A DNA stretch of 64,000 nt from positions 322,113 through 386,112 of the forward strand of contig CAVPXL010000003.1 in assembly GCA_963709765.1 (NCBI GenBank), in the 5' to 3' direction. The notes beneath the pieces were generated by a model. That model saw only the letters and a list, made by a program, of their open reading frames with translations. It was not told where the DNA came from and did not search any database. The position numbers and the translations under genes were made by a program. Below, piece after piece: positions 1 to 15,571 of the stretch (the stretch's first letter is position 1; every line of letters starts with the position of its first letter). The stretch comes from Roseitranquillus sp963709765. Lineage in GTDB: Bacteria; Pseudomonadota; Alphaproteobacteria; Rhodobacterales; Rhodobacteraceae.

Positions 1-683
1 GGGCCGCGCGCGGTCTGGGCATCCATATCGACGAAGCGCTGGGTGAATACCGCCGCAGCGGCGATATGACACCCGTGAAGGACGCCATGAAGATTGCCTA
101 TGGCGACGATGTCTGGGCCGAAGGCCTCGAGGGCATGGAAGATCAGATGTTGCTCGAAGCTGCGCAGAACGTCACCCGCGGTGTGCCGATCGCTACGCCC
201 GTCTTCGACGGCGCGAAGGAGCACGACGTGAACGACGCGCTCAGACGGGCAGGGTTCAGCGAAAGCGGGCAATCGGATCTCTTCGATGGTCGCAGCGGCG
301 AGAAGTTCGCGCGTCAGGTCACCGTGGGTGTCAAGTATCTGCTGAAGCTGCACCACCTCGTGGACGACAAGATCCACGCGCGCTCGACCGGGCCCTACAG
401 TCTTGTCACGCAGCAACCCCTGGGCGGCAAGGCGCAGTTCGGCGGGCAGCGTTTCGGCGAGATGGAGGTCTGGGCCCTGGAAGCCTACGGCGCGGCCTAC
501 ACCTTGCAGGAGATGCTCACGGTCAAGTCGGATGACGTGGCCGGAAGGACCAAGGTCTACGAGAGTATCGTCAAGGGCGAGGACAACTTCGAGGCCGGCG
601 TGCCGGAGAGCTTCAACGTGCTCGTGAAGGAAGTCCGCGGCCTCGGCCTGAACATGGAACTCCTGGATGCGGAGGACGAGTGA
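1..683 (+). CDS. rpoB: RNA polymerase beta subunit, C-terminal part (5' truncated by window edge)
   Basis: The reading frame is open from base 3 to a TGA at 681-683 and gives about 226 residues of the beta-subunit C-terminus. It includes the conserved KVYESIVKG and ESFNVLVKE segments and the region that anchors to beta-prime (QQPLGGKAQFGGQRFGEMEV). The subunit is part of the core of DNA-directed RNA polymerase. rpoC begins 45 bp downstream on the same strand with no terminator between, the usual rpoBC operon arrangement. The N-terminal part, with the rifampicin-binding region, lies outside the window. No lesion is seen in the visible part. Confidence 0.97.
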   Translation, partial: AARGLGIHIDEALGEYRRSGDMTPVKDAMKIAYGDDVWAEGLEGMEDQMLLEAAQNVTRGVPIATPVFDGAKEHDVNDALRRAGFSESGQSDLFDGRSGEKFARQVTVGVKYLLKLHHLVDDKIHARSTGPYSLVTQQPLGGKAQFGGQRFGEMEVWALEAYGAAYTLQEMLTVKSDDVAGRTKVYESIVKGEDNFEAGVPESFNVLVKEVRGLGLNMELLDAEDE

Positions 684-728
684 GGCGCTCCGGCGCCTCC
701 TCCCATTCCCTGATTTGAAGGACGCAAG

Positions 729-4973
<4,245 letters not shown>

Positions 4974-5010
4974 AGTCGCGTCAAAAGACCTACTGACACC
5001 ACTCGACAGG

Positions 5011-5039
5011 AGCCCGCCACGAATGCGGCGGGCTTTTTT
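5011..5039 (+). terminator. rpoBC intrinsic terminator
   Basis: An 8-bp perfect stem (AGCCCGCC at 5011-5018 pairing with GGCGGGCT at 5027-5034) is followed directly by a run of T to 5039. It lies 38 bp after the rpoC stop codon and should end the rpoBC transcript. Confidence 0.9.
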
Positions 5040-5132
5040 CATGTCCGCCTGCCTGCGCTGGCTCCCGCTTCGGGTCGCTTCCGCCGGACGAGTGTGCGAT
5101 CCTCGCGGCGAACGCGATCCGGGGGGGCGGCG

Positions 5133-6538
<1,406 letters not shown>

Positions 6539-6724
6539 ACGGATTGCAGCCGATGCTGCGATCGGACATTCGCTGCCCTCGGCACCGGCGGGTCCGCGCC
6601 TCGGGCGCGAGGCTTGCGCGTCCTCGCCGCTGACAGCAGTGTCGGGCGAAAGGTCGCAGGAGGAGGTCTTAGGCAATGATCCAATCCGAGAGAAGCGGCG
6701 ACGTCGCTCCGAAGGTGGTCCTGC

Positions 6725-8205
6725 ATGACTGACACGATCAGAGAATTGATCAACGGAAATGAGGGTCCGGCGCTGGGTCAGCCCGGAAAACCCGACCTGA
6801 CCTATCCGGCTCTTGCGGAGGCCGTGGACAGGGTGGGGCGACAGCTTTCGCATCTTGGCATCGGCCCGGGTTGCGACGTGGCGATCGTGCTGCCGAACGG
6901 TCCGGAGATGGCCGCCGCGTTTCTAGCCGTAGGCAGCTACGCCGTCGCGGCACCCCTCAACCCCTCCTATACCGAGGACGAATTCGCTTTCTACATGGAG
7001 GATCTCGGCGCCAGACTGCTGATCACAACGGGGGACGGCGCGGCGCGGCGTGCGGCCGGGAAGCTGGGTGTGGCTGTTGCCGAGTTGGAGGTCGGTGACC
7101 TTCCGGGAGATATCCGCCTCCTCGACGTCCAGGAGGCGCCCGCCACCTGAACGGACCCGACGACGTCGCGCTCGTCCTGCACACGTCAGGCACGACCTCG
7201 CGGCCAAAGATCGTTCCTCTGACGTCGGCGAACGTCGTGGCGTCTGCGCGCAACGTGGCCCGGTCGCTTCGCCTGACATCGGCGGACAGATGCCTGAACA
7301 TCATGCCGCTGTTTCACATCCATGGATTGATCGCGGCGGTGATGTCGTCGATTTCCGCAGGCGCGTCGATCACTTGCACGCCGGGGTTCGACGCGCTCAG
7401 GATGTTCGGCTGGATCGAGGAGGTACGGCCAAGCTGGTACACCGCGGTGCCGACGATGCACCAGGCGATCCTGAGCCGGGCTGCACGCAATGTCGAGATC
7501 GTGGAGCGCGCGCGGCTGCGGTTCGTCCGATCGTCTTCGGCGTCCCTGCCGGTTCCGGTCTTCCGGGAGCTGGAAAAGGTGTTCCACTGCCCGGTGATCG
7601 AGGCCTATGGGATGACCGAGGCCGCGCATCAGATGTCGTCGAACACCCTGCAAAAGCAGAAGCCGGGGACCGTCGGGCCGCCCGCGGGCCCGGAGGTTGC
7701 GGTCATGGCGCAGGACGGGCGACTGCTCGGATCGGGTGAGATCGGCGAGATCGTCATACGCGGTCCCAACGTCACGTCAGGCTACCGCAGCAATGACAAG
7801 GCCAACGCCGAGGCCTTCCGGAACGGCTGGTTCTGCACGGGAGACCAGGGTGAGATGGACGCCGAGGGATTTCTGACGATACGGGGCCGATTGAAGGAAA
7901 TCATCAACCGGGGCGGCGAAAAGATCAGCCCACGCGAAGTCGACGACGTGCTCATGGAGCATCCGGCCGTCGCGCAGGTGGTGACCTTCGCCGTTCCGCA
8001 CGACAAGCTGGGCGAGGACGTGGCGGCCGCGATCGTTCCCGCGGACGGGCAATCGGTCGACCCGGCCGAGCTGAGGGCCTTTGCGGCGCAGTCGCTGGCA
8101 CCCTTCAAGGTGCCTCGCATCATCAAGGTCCTCGACGAGATTCCAAAGGGCGCGACCGGCAAGCTCCAGCGTATCGGCCTGGCGCAGAAGCTGGGACTCG
8201 CATGA
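6725..8205 (+). CDS. AMP-forming acyl-CoA ligase, oxalate-CoA ligase (AAE3)-like, one frameshift
   Basis: A member of the adenylate-forming ANL superfamily that would activate a carboxylic acid to its CoA thioester through an acyl-AMP. The P-loop-like motif HTSGTTSRPK, the PLFHIHGL and WYTAVPTMHQ segments, YGMTEA (A5), GWFCTGD (A7) and INRGGEKISP (A8) are all present, and the C-terminus has the catalytic Lys region GATGKLQR. The wording of these motifs most resembles plant and fungal AAE3 oxalate-CoA ligases, but the substrate is inferred. The N-terminal part (6725-7150) and the rest are in different frames; one missing base near 7140-7149 explains this. The stop overlaps the start of the next gene by ATGA. 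Confidence 0.8.
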
Positions 8206-9178
8206 AGATCTGCATCTTCGGGGCCGGGGCGATCGGCGGCTATCTGGCGGTTCGGCTCGCAAACAGCGGCCAGGCGGTGTCGGTCGTGGCGCGGGGTCAG
8301 CATCTGGACGCGATCAGGAAGAACGGTTTGCGGCTCTTCATCGCCGGCAAGGAAGAGATCGCCCAAGTCGATGCCACGGACGACGCGTCGGACCTCGGGC
8401 CGCAGGACTATCTCTTCATCACGCTGAAGGCACATTCGGTGCCGCCGATCGCCGAGGGGATGCGGCCGCTGATCGGTCCCGAAACCTGCATCGTAACGGG
8501 CATGAATGGAGTTCCTTACTGGTACTTCCACGGCTTGGACGAGTGGGGCGGGCAACGGATCGTGGCTGTGGATCCGGGCGGCGCGGTGAGCGCGGCCTTG
8601 CCGCCCGAGAAGGTTTGGGCTGTGTCGTCTATCCCGCCTGTGAAGTAACTGAGCCCGGCGTTATCCGTCACGTGGACGGCGACCGGTTCAGTCTGGGCGA
8701 GCCGGATGGGTCGAAGTCGGAGCGAGCACTGATGCTGGCCGAGGTCTTGCGCGCGGCTGGATTCCGGGCCCCCGTGCGGCCGCGGATCAGGGACGAGATC
8801 TGGATCAAGCTCTGGGGCAATCTGGCGTTCAATCCGCTGTCTGCGCTGACCGGCGAGACGCTGGACGTATTGGCGACGCGCCCCGACCTGCGCACCATCG
8901 CGCGGCAGATGATGGTCGAGGGGCGAATGGTGGCCGAGAAGCTCGGCACCCGGTTTGCCATCGATGTCGACAAGAGGATAGATGGCGCAGCGGCCGTGGG
9001 CGCGCACAAGACCTCGATGCTGCAGGATCTGGAGCGCGGCCGGCCGATGGAGATCGATGCCCTTGTGACGGCGGTGTCCGAACTCGGCCGCCTCACCGAA
9101 GTTCCGACGCCGGGCATCGACACGATCCTGGCCCTCGTGCGGGCGCGGGGACGGACGGCCGGCTGTTATTCGGGCTGA
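8202..9178 (+). CDS. 2-dehydropantoate 2-reductase family protein, one frameshift
   Basis: An NADPH-dependent ketopantoate reductase-like oxidoreductase. The N-terminus has the Rossmann motif GAGAIGGYLAVRLA at residues 8-21, and the middle has CIVTGMNGVPYWY. After a frame change the C-terminal domain continues with RDEIWIKLWGNLAFNPLSALT, which carries the conserved Lys and Asn of the family, and ends at 9178. One base seems missing near 8617: GTTTGGG read as GTTCTGGG restores LGCVVYPACEV. The start ATG overlaps the TGA of the acyl-CoA ligase, so translation is probably coupled. The partner gene suggests a catabolic 2-oxoacid or CoA-linked role as readily as pantothenate synthesis, so I do not assign panE firmly. 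Confidence 0.8.
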
Positions 9179-9808
9179 GGTTCTGGCTCGAAAGGCTCGA
9201 ATGGCGGTGCCGCTGCTTGTTCTGAGGCTGGCCCATCCTGTTGCCTGGCAAGCTTGAAGCGAGGGAGGGACGAGGAGCCGATCGCTGCGATCTGACCGAA
9301 CTTGGGGTGCGCTCCATCCGTGGGCCCAAAACTCCAAGGGCGTCTTGCCGGAACCTGGGCGGAGGACGGCGCTTTCGGTGATGTAGGGCGGCCGCTGCCG
9401 TGGTGTCCCAGATGCCGGTCGCGCCTGTGATGGCGGTGAAGGGGGCAAACCGGGCGGGGTTGAACACGAAAAGACGCGCGCCGTTGTTCTCGACAAAGTA
9501 GCCTATGTGGCTGGGGTTTCGCCGGTGTGCAGCGGCCGGAACAGGATTCCGGCCTGAACTCACTCCGCATGGTGCCTGAGCACGTCCGTCGGTTGACGGT
9601 TCCACCGTTGGGCATGCGGGGCGCCGTCCTTGTCCTGTCATCGTGACGCCGAACAGCCATTCAGAAAGCGAGTTCATCCCGTTCGCCGCCATTCCAGATT
9701 ACCTTTCGGCAACGTCGCGGGGCCCGACAACCAGATGCACCAGACCGGAATGGTGGCCGGCTCCACGCGATGCTAGTGAGCGCGCAATCAACCTGCAGGT
9801 CCATCGGA
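9179..9808. other. Intergenic stretch with no assignable gene
   Basis: About 630 bp separate the reductase from the EamA permease. Minus-strand open frames across 9093-9692 contain stretches that look protein-like, such as YFVENNGARLFVFNPARF, followed in neighbouring frames by phrases such as FGPTDGAHPKFGQIAAIGSS. This pattern would fit a short decayed gene broken by frameshifts. I recognise no family, and no start with a good ribosome-binding site stands out. Confidence 0.4.
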
Positions 9809-10702
9809 ATGCTTTCAGAAAACGCGCGCGGCTCGCTTATGATGACAGTGGGCATGGCGTTTTTCACCTTCAACGACGCGTGCATGAAGGCCCTCGCCGA
9901 CGCGTTGCCACTTTTTGAGGCAGTTTTCCTGAGGGGTGCGGCCACCTGTGGCATCCTGGTGGCGATCTGCTGGATACGGGGCGCGCTCCATCTCCGGTTT
10001 GGCAGGAGGGATCTGCGGCTTCTGGCGGTCCGGACACTTGCGGAAACGGGCGCGGCCTATTTCTTCATCTCCGCGCTCTTTGCAGCGCCGCTGGCCAATG
10101 TGACGGCAATTCTCCAGGCGCTGCCCCTGACGGTCACGCTGGCCGCGGCCTTCGTGCTCGGCGAGCCGGTGGGCTGGCGCCGCTGGATCGCGATCGGCAT
10201 CGGGTTCGTCGGGGTCCTGCTGATCGTCCGACCGGGCACCGACGGGTTCAACGTGGCGTCACTTTTCGCGCTCGTCGCAGTGGGGTGCGTTACGGTCCGC
10301 GACCTGGCCACGCGGCAGATGACGCGATCCATCCCGTCGATCATGGTGGCCCTGTCGGCGGCAATCGGCGTGACCCTGTTCGGCGCGGCGGGGTCGCTCG
10401 GAGTGGAATGGCAGCCGGTCCATGCGAAGGAGCTGCTGCAACTCGGTGGGGCGACGGTCTTCGTCATTGGCGGCTATCTTAGCCTCGTGCTCTCGGTGCG
10501 TACCGGCGAGACCGCCGCCGTCGCGCCATTTCGCTATACCAGCCTGGTCTGGGCCCTGGTTCTGGGGTTTCTGATCTTCGGGGAGTGGCCGGCCGTGCCG
10601 ACACTGGTCGGTGGCGCAATCGTGGTGGCGACCGGCGTCTTCACGATCTACCGAGAACAGCGGGTGAGACGTCACGGTCCGACGCCCCTGCGGCTGCGCT
10701 GA
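9809..10702 (+). CDS. EamA/DMT-superfamily inner-membrane transporter
   Basis: A roughly 297-residue integral membrane protein with about ten hydrophobic helices in two EamA repeats. The first repeat ends near LGEPVGWRRWIAIGIGFVGVLLIV; the second near FGEWPAVPTLVGGAIVVATGVF. Proteins of this fold export or import small metabolites, and the substrate cannot be read from sequence. An earlier in-frame ATG exists at 9770, but the ATG at 9809 gives an N-terminus (MLSENARGSLMM) that fits family members better and leads straight into the first helix. The gene ends 18 bp before the str-operon promoter. It looks monocistronic and intact. Confidence 0.85.
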   Translation: MLSENARGSLMMTVGMAFFTFNDACMKALADALPLFEAVFLRGAATCGILVAICWIRGALHLRFGRRDLRLLAVRTLAETGAAYFFISALFAAPLANVTAILQALPLTVTLAAAFVLGEPVGWRRWIAIGIGFVGVLLIVRPGTDGFNVASLFALVAVGCVTVRDLATRQMTRSIPSIMVALSAAIGVTLFGAAGSLGVEWQPVHAKELLQLGGATVFVIGGYLSLVLSVRTGETAAVAPFRYTSLVWALVLGFLIFGEWPAVPTLVGGAIVVATGVFTIYREQRVRRHGPTPLRLR

Positions 10703-10719
10703 CGAGTTGTTTGCTCGTG

Positions 10720-10748
10720 TTGACAACCCCTGCGACTCCCCCTATACG
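10720..10748 (+). promoter_or_regulatory. str operon (rpsL) sigma70-type promoter
   Basis: TTGACA at 10720-10725 and TATACG at 10743-10748 are separated by exactly 17 bp. Transcription should start near 10755, giving a leader of about 195 nt before rpsL. This is the strongest promoter match in the window and precedes the long ribosomal gene run. Confidence 0.85.
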
Positions 10749-10846
10749 GCGCCCACTCAGACGGTCGGACACCAGTTGCGGCCGCTATAATCAGAACGGA
10801 AATGGTCAAGATCCGGACGATGACGTCCCGATCCTCTGAACGCCAG

Positions 10847-10884
10847 CCGCGTTGCCCCTGCGCCAATGGGGCCATGCGGTTTTT
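10847..10884 (+). terminator. Terminator-like hairpin in the rpsL leader (possible attenuator)
   Basis: A 12-bp stem (CCGCGTTGCCCC at 10847-10858 with GGGGCCATGCGG at 10868-10879; one mismatch, one G-U pair) is followed by TTTTT and then GTGTTTT. It lies downstream of the rpsL promoter and about 65 bp upstream of the rpsL start, so it cannot simply be the terminator of the preceding gene. Confidence 0.65.
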
Positions 10885-10948
10885 GTGTTTTGCAAGTTTT
10901 GCAAGACGCTGATCCAGGACAAGAGTTGAAGCGGGGAACTGAACCCAA

Positions 10949-11320
10949 ATGCCCACGATCCAGCAGCTGATCCGCAAGCCGCGGCAGCCCAAAGTGAAAC
11001 GCTCCAAGTCGCTGCACCTTGAAGGCTGCCCTCAGAAGCGCGGCGTTTGTACGCGCGTCTATACCACGACGCCGAAGAAGCCGAACTCGGCCATGCGGAA
11101 GGTTGCCAAGGTCCGTTTGACCAACGGCTACGAGGTCATCAGCTACATTCCAGGTGAAAGCCACAATCTGCAGGAGCACAGCGTGGTGTTGATCCGCGGC
11201 GGCCGGGTCAAGGACCTGCCGGGCGTGCGCTACCACATTCTGCGCGGCGTGCTTGATACCCAAGGGGTCAAGGACCGCAAGCAGCGTCGTTCGAAATACG
11301 GCGCCAAGCGTCCGAAGTAA
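10949..11320 (+). CDS. rpsL: 30S ribosomal protein S12
   Basis: 123 residues with the full S12 pattern, including TTTPKKPNSAMRK and GGRVKDLPGVRYH. S12 sits at the decoding centre of the small subunit. The lysines commonly altered in streptomycin resistance (in PKKPNSA and GRVKDLPG) are both the sensitive form. It is the first gene of the str operon, reading from the promoter at 10720-10748, and rpsG follows after 12 bp. The gene is intact. Confidence 0.98.
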   Translation: MPTIQQLIRKPRQPKVKRSKSLHLEGCPQKRGVCTRVYTTTPKKPNSAMRKVAKVRLTNGYEVISYIPGESHNLQEHSVVLIRGGRVKDLPGVRYHILRGVLDTQGVKDRKQRRSKYGAKRPK

Positions 11321-11332
11321 GAGGATACTGAC

Positions 11333-11803
11333 ATGTCCCGTCGCCACGCCGCCGAAAAGCGCGAAATCCTGCCCGATGCCAAGTTCGGCGATCGGGTTCT
11401 CACGAAGTTCATGAACAACCTCATGTACGACGGCAAGAAGTCCGTCGCCGAGGGCATCGTCTACGGTGCCATGGACCGTGTCGAAGGCCGTCTGAAGCGC
11501 GCTCCGATCGAAGCGTTTCACGAGGCGCTCGACAACATCAAGCCGTCGGTCGAGGTTCGCTCGCGGCGGGTCGGTGGTGCCACCTACCAGGTGCCGGTCG
11601 AGGTGCGTCCCGAGCGTCGGGAGGCTTTGGCCATCCGCTGGCTCATCGACGCCAGCCGCAAGCGCAACGAGCACACGATGGAAGAGCGTCTGGCTGCAGA
11701 GCTGGTCGACGCCGTCAACGGCCGCGGCACCGCCGTGAAGAAGCGCGAAGACACGCACAAGATGGCCGACGCCAACAAGGCGTTCAGCCACTACCGCTGG
11801 TAA
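11333..11803 (+). CDS. rpsG: 30S ribosomal protein S7
   Basis: 156 residues matching S7 in length and motifs (MSRRHAAEKREILPD at the start, GGATYQVPVEVRPERR in the middle, KREDTHKMADANKAFSHYRW at the end). S7 nucleates assembly of the 16S rRNA 3' domain and contacts tRNA in the E site. It lies between rpsL and fusA in the standard str order with short gaps. In enterobacteria S7 represses its own operon; nothing in this sequence proves that here. Confidence 0.98.
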   Translation: MSRRHAAEKREILPDAKFGDRVLTKFMNNLMYDGKKSVAEGIVYGAMDRVEGRLKRAPIEAFHEALDNIKPSVEVRSRRVGGATYQVPVEVRPERREALAIRWLIDASRKRNEHTMEERLAAELVDAVNGRGTAVKKREDTHKMADANKAFSHYRW

Positions 11804-11827
11804 ACCTTTCAGCCTGAGGACACTCTC

Positions 11828-13969
11828 ATGCCCCGCGATTATACCCTCAGCCGCTACCGCAATTTCGGCATCATGGCGCACATCGATGCCGGCAAGACCA
11901 CCTGCACGGAGCGGATCCTGTTCTATACCGGCAAGTCCCACAAGATCGGGGAAGTGCATGACGGTGCTGCGACCATGGACTGGATGGAGCAGGAGCAGGA
12001 GCGGGGCATCACGATCACGTCCGCGGCGACCACGACCTTCTGGTTCCGCACCGAAGACGGCGAGAATCCAACGGGCATCTACGGCGACACGCCGAAGGAA
12101 GCCTCGTTCCGGTTCAACATCATCGATACGCCCGGACACGTCGACTTCACGATTGAAGTCGAGCGTTCGCTGGCCGTTCTTGACGGTGCGGTTGCAGTGC
12201 TCGACGCCAATGCCGGGGTGGAGCCGCAGACCGAGACGGTCTGGCGCCAGGCCGATCGCTACAAGGTTCCGCGCATCGTGTTCGTCAACAAGATGGACAA
12301 GATCGGTGCCGACTTCTTCAATTGCGTACGTATGATCAAGGATCGCACCGGGGCCATTCCGGCGCCGATCCAGATGCCCATCGGCTCGGAGGATCAGCTC
12401 GAGGGGATCGTCGATCTGATCGCCATGAAGGAGTGGGTCTGGAAGGGGGAAGATCTCGGTGCCAGCTGGGTCATCCAGGATGTCCGCGACGAGCTGAAGG
12501 ACCAGGCCGCCGAGATGCGTGCTGAGCTTGTCGAACTTGCCGTTGAGCAGGACGATACTGCGATGGAGGCTTACCTCGAAGGCGAGGAGCCCGATAACGC
12601 GACCCTTCGCAGCCTGATCCGCAAGGGCACTCTGTCCATGTCCTTCGTCCCGGTTCTCGCGGGCTCGGCCTTCAAGAACAAGGGTGTGCAGCCACTTCTG
12701 AACGCGGTCATCGACTACCTGCCCGGACCCCTCGACGTGCCTCCCTACATGGGCTTTGCACCGGACGACGAAACCGAGACGCGCAATATCGCGCGTCGGG
12801 CAGATGACGGCGAGCCTTTCGCGGGGCTTGCATTCAAGATCATGAACGACCCCTTCGTCGGAACCCTGACCTTCACCCGGATCTATTCCGGAGCGATGAA
12901 GAAGGGCGACTCGATGATGAACTCAACAAAGGGCAAGCGCGAGCGTGTCGGCCGCATGATGATGATGCACTCGAACAACCGCGAGGAGATCGAGGAAGCC
13001 TTTGCAGGGGACATCATCGCGTTGGCCGGCCTCAAGGAAACGACCACGGGCGATACGCTCTGCGATCCGCAAAAGCCGGTGGTTCTGGAGACGATGACGT
13101 TCCCCGATCCGGTCATCGAGATTGCGGTCGAGCCCAAGACCAAGGCCGATCAGGAGAAGATGAGCCAGGGTCTTCAGCGGCTTGCCGCCGAAGACCCGTC
13201 CTTCCGCGTCGAGACGGACATCGAGTCCGGTCAGACCATCATGAAGGGAATGGGCGAGCTTCACCTCGACATTCTGGTCGACCGGTTGAAGCGGGAATTC
13301 AAGGTCGAGGCCAACATCGGTGCGCCGCAGGTCGCCTATCGTGAGACGGTCAGCCGTGAAGCTGAGATTGACTACACGCACAAGAAGCAGTCAGGGGGCT
13401 CCGGTCAATTCGCGCGGGTGAAGATGGTGATAACGCCGACCGAGCCGGGCGAAGGCTACAGCTTTGAGAGCCGCATCGTCGGAGGCTCGGTTCCGAAGGA
13501 GTACGTCCCGGGTGTCGAGAAGGGGATCCGGTCGGTGATGGACTCTGGTCCGCTTGCGGGCTTTCCCGTGATCGACTTCAAGGTCGCGCTGATCGACGGG
13601 GCCTATCACGATGTGGATTCGTCGGTGCTCGCTTTCGAGATCGCGGCCCGTGCTGCAATGCGTGAAGGCATGAAGAAGGCCGGTGCGAAGCTGCTCGAGC
13701 CGATCATGAAGGTCGAGGTTGTCACGCCGGACGAATATACCGGCAATATCATCGGGGACCTCACCAGCCGCCGCGGACAGGTTCAGGGTCAGGATTCGCG
13801 CGGCAACGCAGTGGTTATCAATGCGTTCGTGCCGCTGGCCAACATGTTTGGCTATATCAACAACTTGCGTTCCATGTCCTCGGGACGCGCGCAGTTCACG
13901 ATGCTGTTCGATCACTACGATCCGGTCCCGCAGAACATCAGTGACGAGATTCAGGCGAAGTACGCGTAA
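11828..13969 (+). CDS. fusA: Translation elongation factor G
   Basis: 713 residues, the usual size for EF-G. GTPase motifs are clear: P-loop AHIDAGKTT at residues 17-25, DTPGH (G3) and NKMD (G4). Domains II to V follow, with the domain IV segment KKQSGGSGQFARV and the C-terminal RSMSSGRAQFTMLFDHYDPVP. EF-G drives ribosomal translocation and, with RRF, recycling. The start follows CCTGAGGACACTCTC, a recognisable ribosome-binding site. It is third in the str operon and is followed by tuf after 30 bp. The gene is intact. Confidence 0.98.
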   Translation: MPRDYTLSRYRNFGIMAHIDAGKTTCTERILFYTGKSHKIGEVHDGAATMDWMEQEQERGITITSAATTTFWFRTEDGENPTGIYGDTPKEASFRFNIIDTPGHVDFTIEVERSLAVLDGAVAVLDANAGVEPQTETVWRQADRYKVPRIVFVNKMDKIGADFFNCVRMIKDRTGAIPAPIQMPIGSEDQLEGIVDLIAMKEWVWKGEDLGASWVIQDVRDELKDQAAEMRAELVELAVEQDDTAMEAYLEGEEPDNATLRSLIRKGTLSMSFVPVLAGSAFKNKGVQPLLNAVIDYLPGPLDVPPYMGFAPDDETETRNIARRADDGEPFAGLAFKIMNDPFVGTLTFTRIYSGAMKKGDSMMNSTKGKRERVGRMMMMHSNNREEIEEAFAGDIIALAGLKETTTGDTLCDPQKPVVLETMTFPDPVIEIAVEPKTKADQEKMSQGLQRLAAEDPSFRVETDIESGQTIMKGMGELHLDILVDRLKREFKVEANIGAPQVAYRETVSREAEIDYTHKKQSGGSGQFARVKMVITPTEPGEGYSFESRIVGGSVPKEYVPGVEKGIRSVMDSGPLAGFPVIDFKVALIDGAYHDVDSSVLAFEIAARAAMREGMKKAGAKLLEPIMKVEVVTPDEYTGNIIGDLTSRRGQVQGQDSRGNAVVINAFVPLANMFGYINNLRSMSSGRAQFTMLFDHYDPVPQNISDEIQAKYA

Positions 13970-13999
13970 GGCGCCGCCGAGAAACGAAGGAGACGGAAG

Positions 14000-15175
<1,176 letters not shown>

Positions 15176-15189
15176 TAAACGCCCGCGAT

Positions 15190-15214
15190 GTGGGGCGCGA
15201 GTTTCGCGCTCCAC
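15190..15214 (+). other. Stable hairpin between tuf and rpsJ
   Basis: GTGGGGCGCGA (15190-15200) pairs with TCGCGCTCCAC (15204-15214), an 11-bp stem with one G-U pair and a 3-nt loop. No T run follows, so it looks like a processing or stability element rather than a terminator. Confidence 0.55.
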
Positions 15215-15245
15215 CTCTCGCGAGGTTCTTGAAAGGCAAGAACAC

Positions 15246-15560
15246 ATGGCACTTCAAAGCCAGAATATCCGGATCCGCCTGAAGGCGTTCGACTACCGTG
15301 TCCTGGACGCCAGTACCCAGGAGATCGTGAACACTGCCAAGCGGACAGGCGCGCAGGTTCGCGGCCCGATCCCGCTGCCAAACAAGATCGAGAAGTTCAC
15401 CGTCCTGCGCGGCCCCCACGTTGACAAGAAGTCGCGTGACCAGTGGGAGATCCGTACGCACAAGAGGCTGCTCGATATTGTCGATCCGACGCCACAGACC
15501 GTGGATGCGCTGATGAAGCTCGACCTCGCCGCAGGCGTGGACGTCGAGATCAAGGTATAG
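15246..15560 (+). CDS. rpsJ: 30S ribosomal protein S10
   Basis: 104 residues with the S10 features IRLKAFDYRVLD, GPIPLPNK, the RGPHVDKKSRDQ loop and RTHKRLLDIVDPTPQTVDALMKL. S10 belongs to the 30S head and, as NusE, is also a partner in transcription antitermination complexes. It heads the S10 gene group, 70 bp after tuf, with rplC starting 11 bp downstream. The gene is intact. Confidence 0.98.
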   Translation: MALQSQNIRIRLKAFDYRVLDASTQEIVNTAKRTGAQVRGPIPLPNKIEKFTVLRGPHVDKKSRDQWEIRTHKRLLDIVDPTPQTVDALMKLDLAAGVDVEIKV

Positions 15561-15571
15561 GGAGGGCAATC

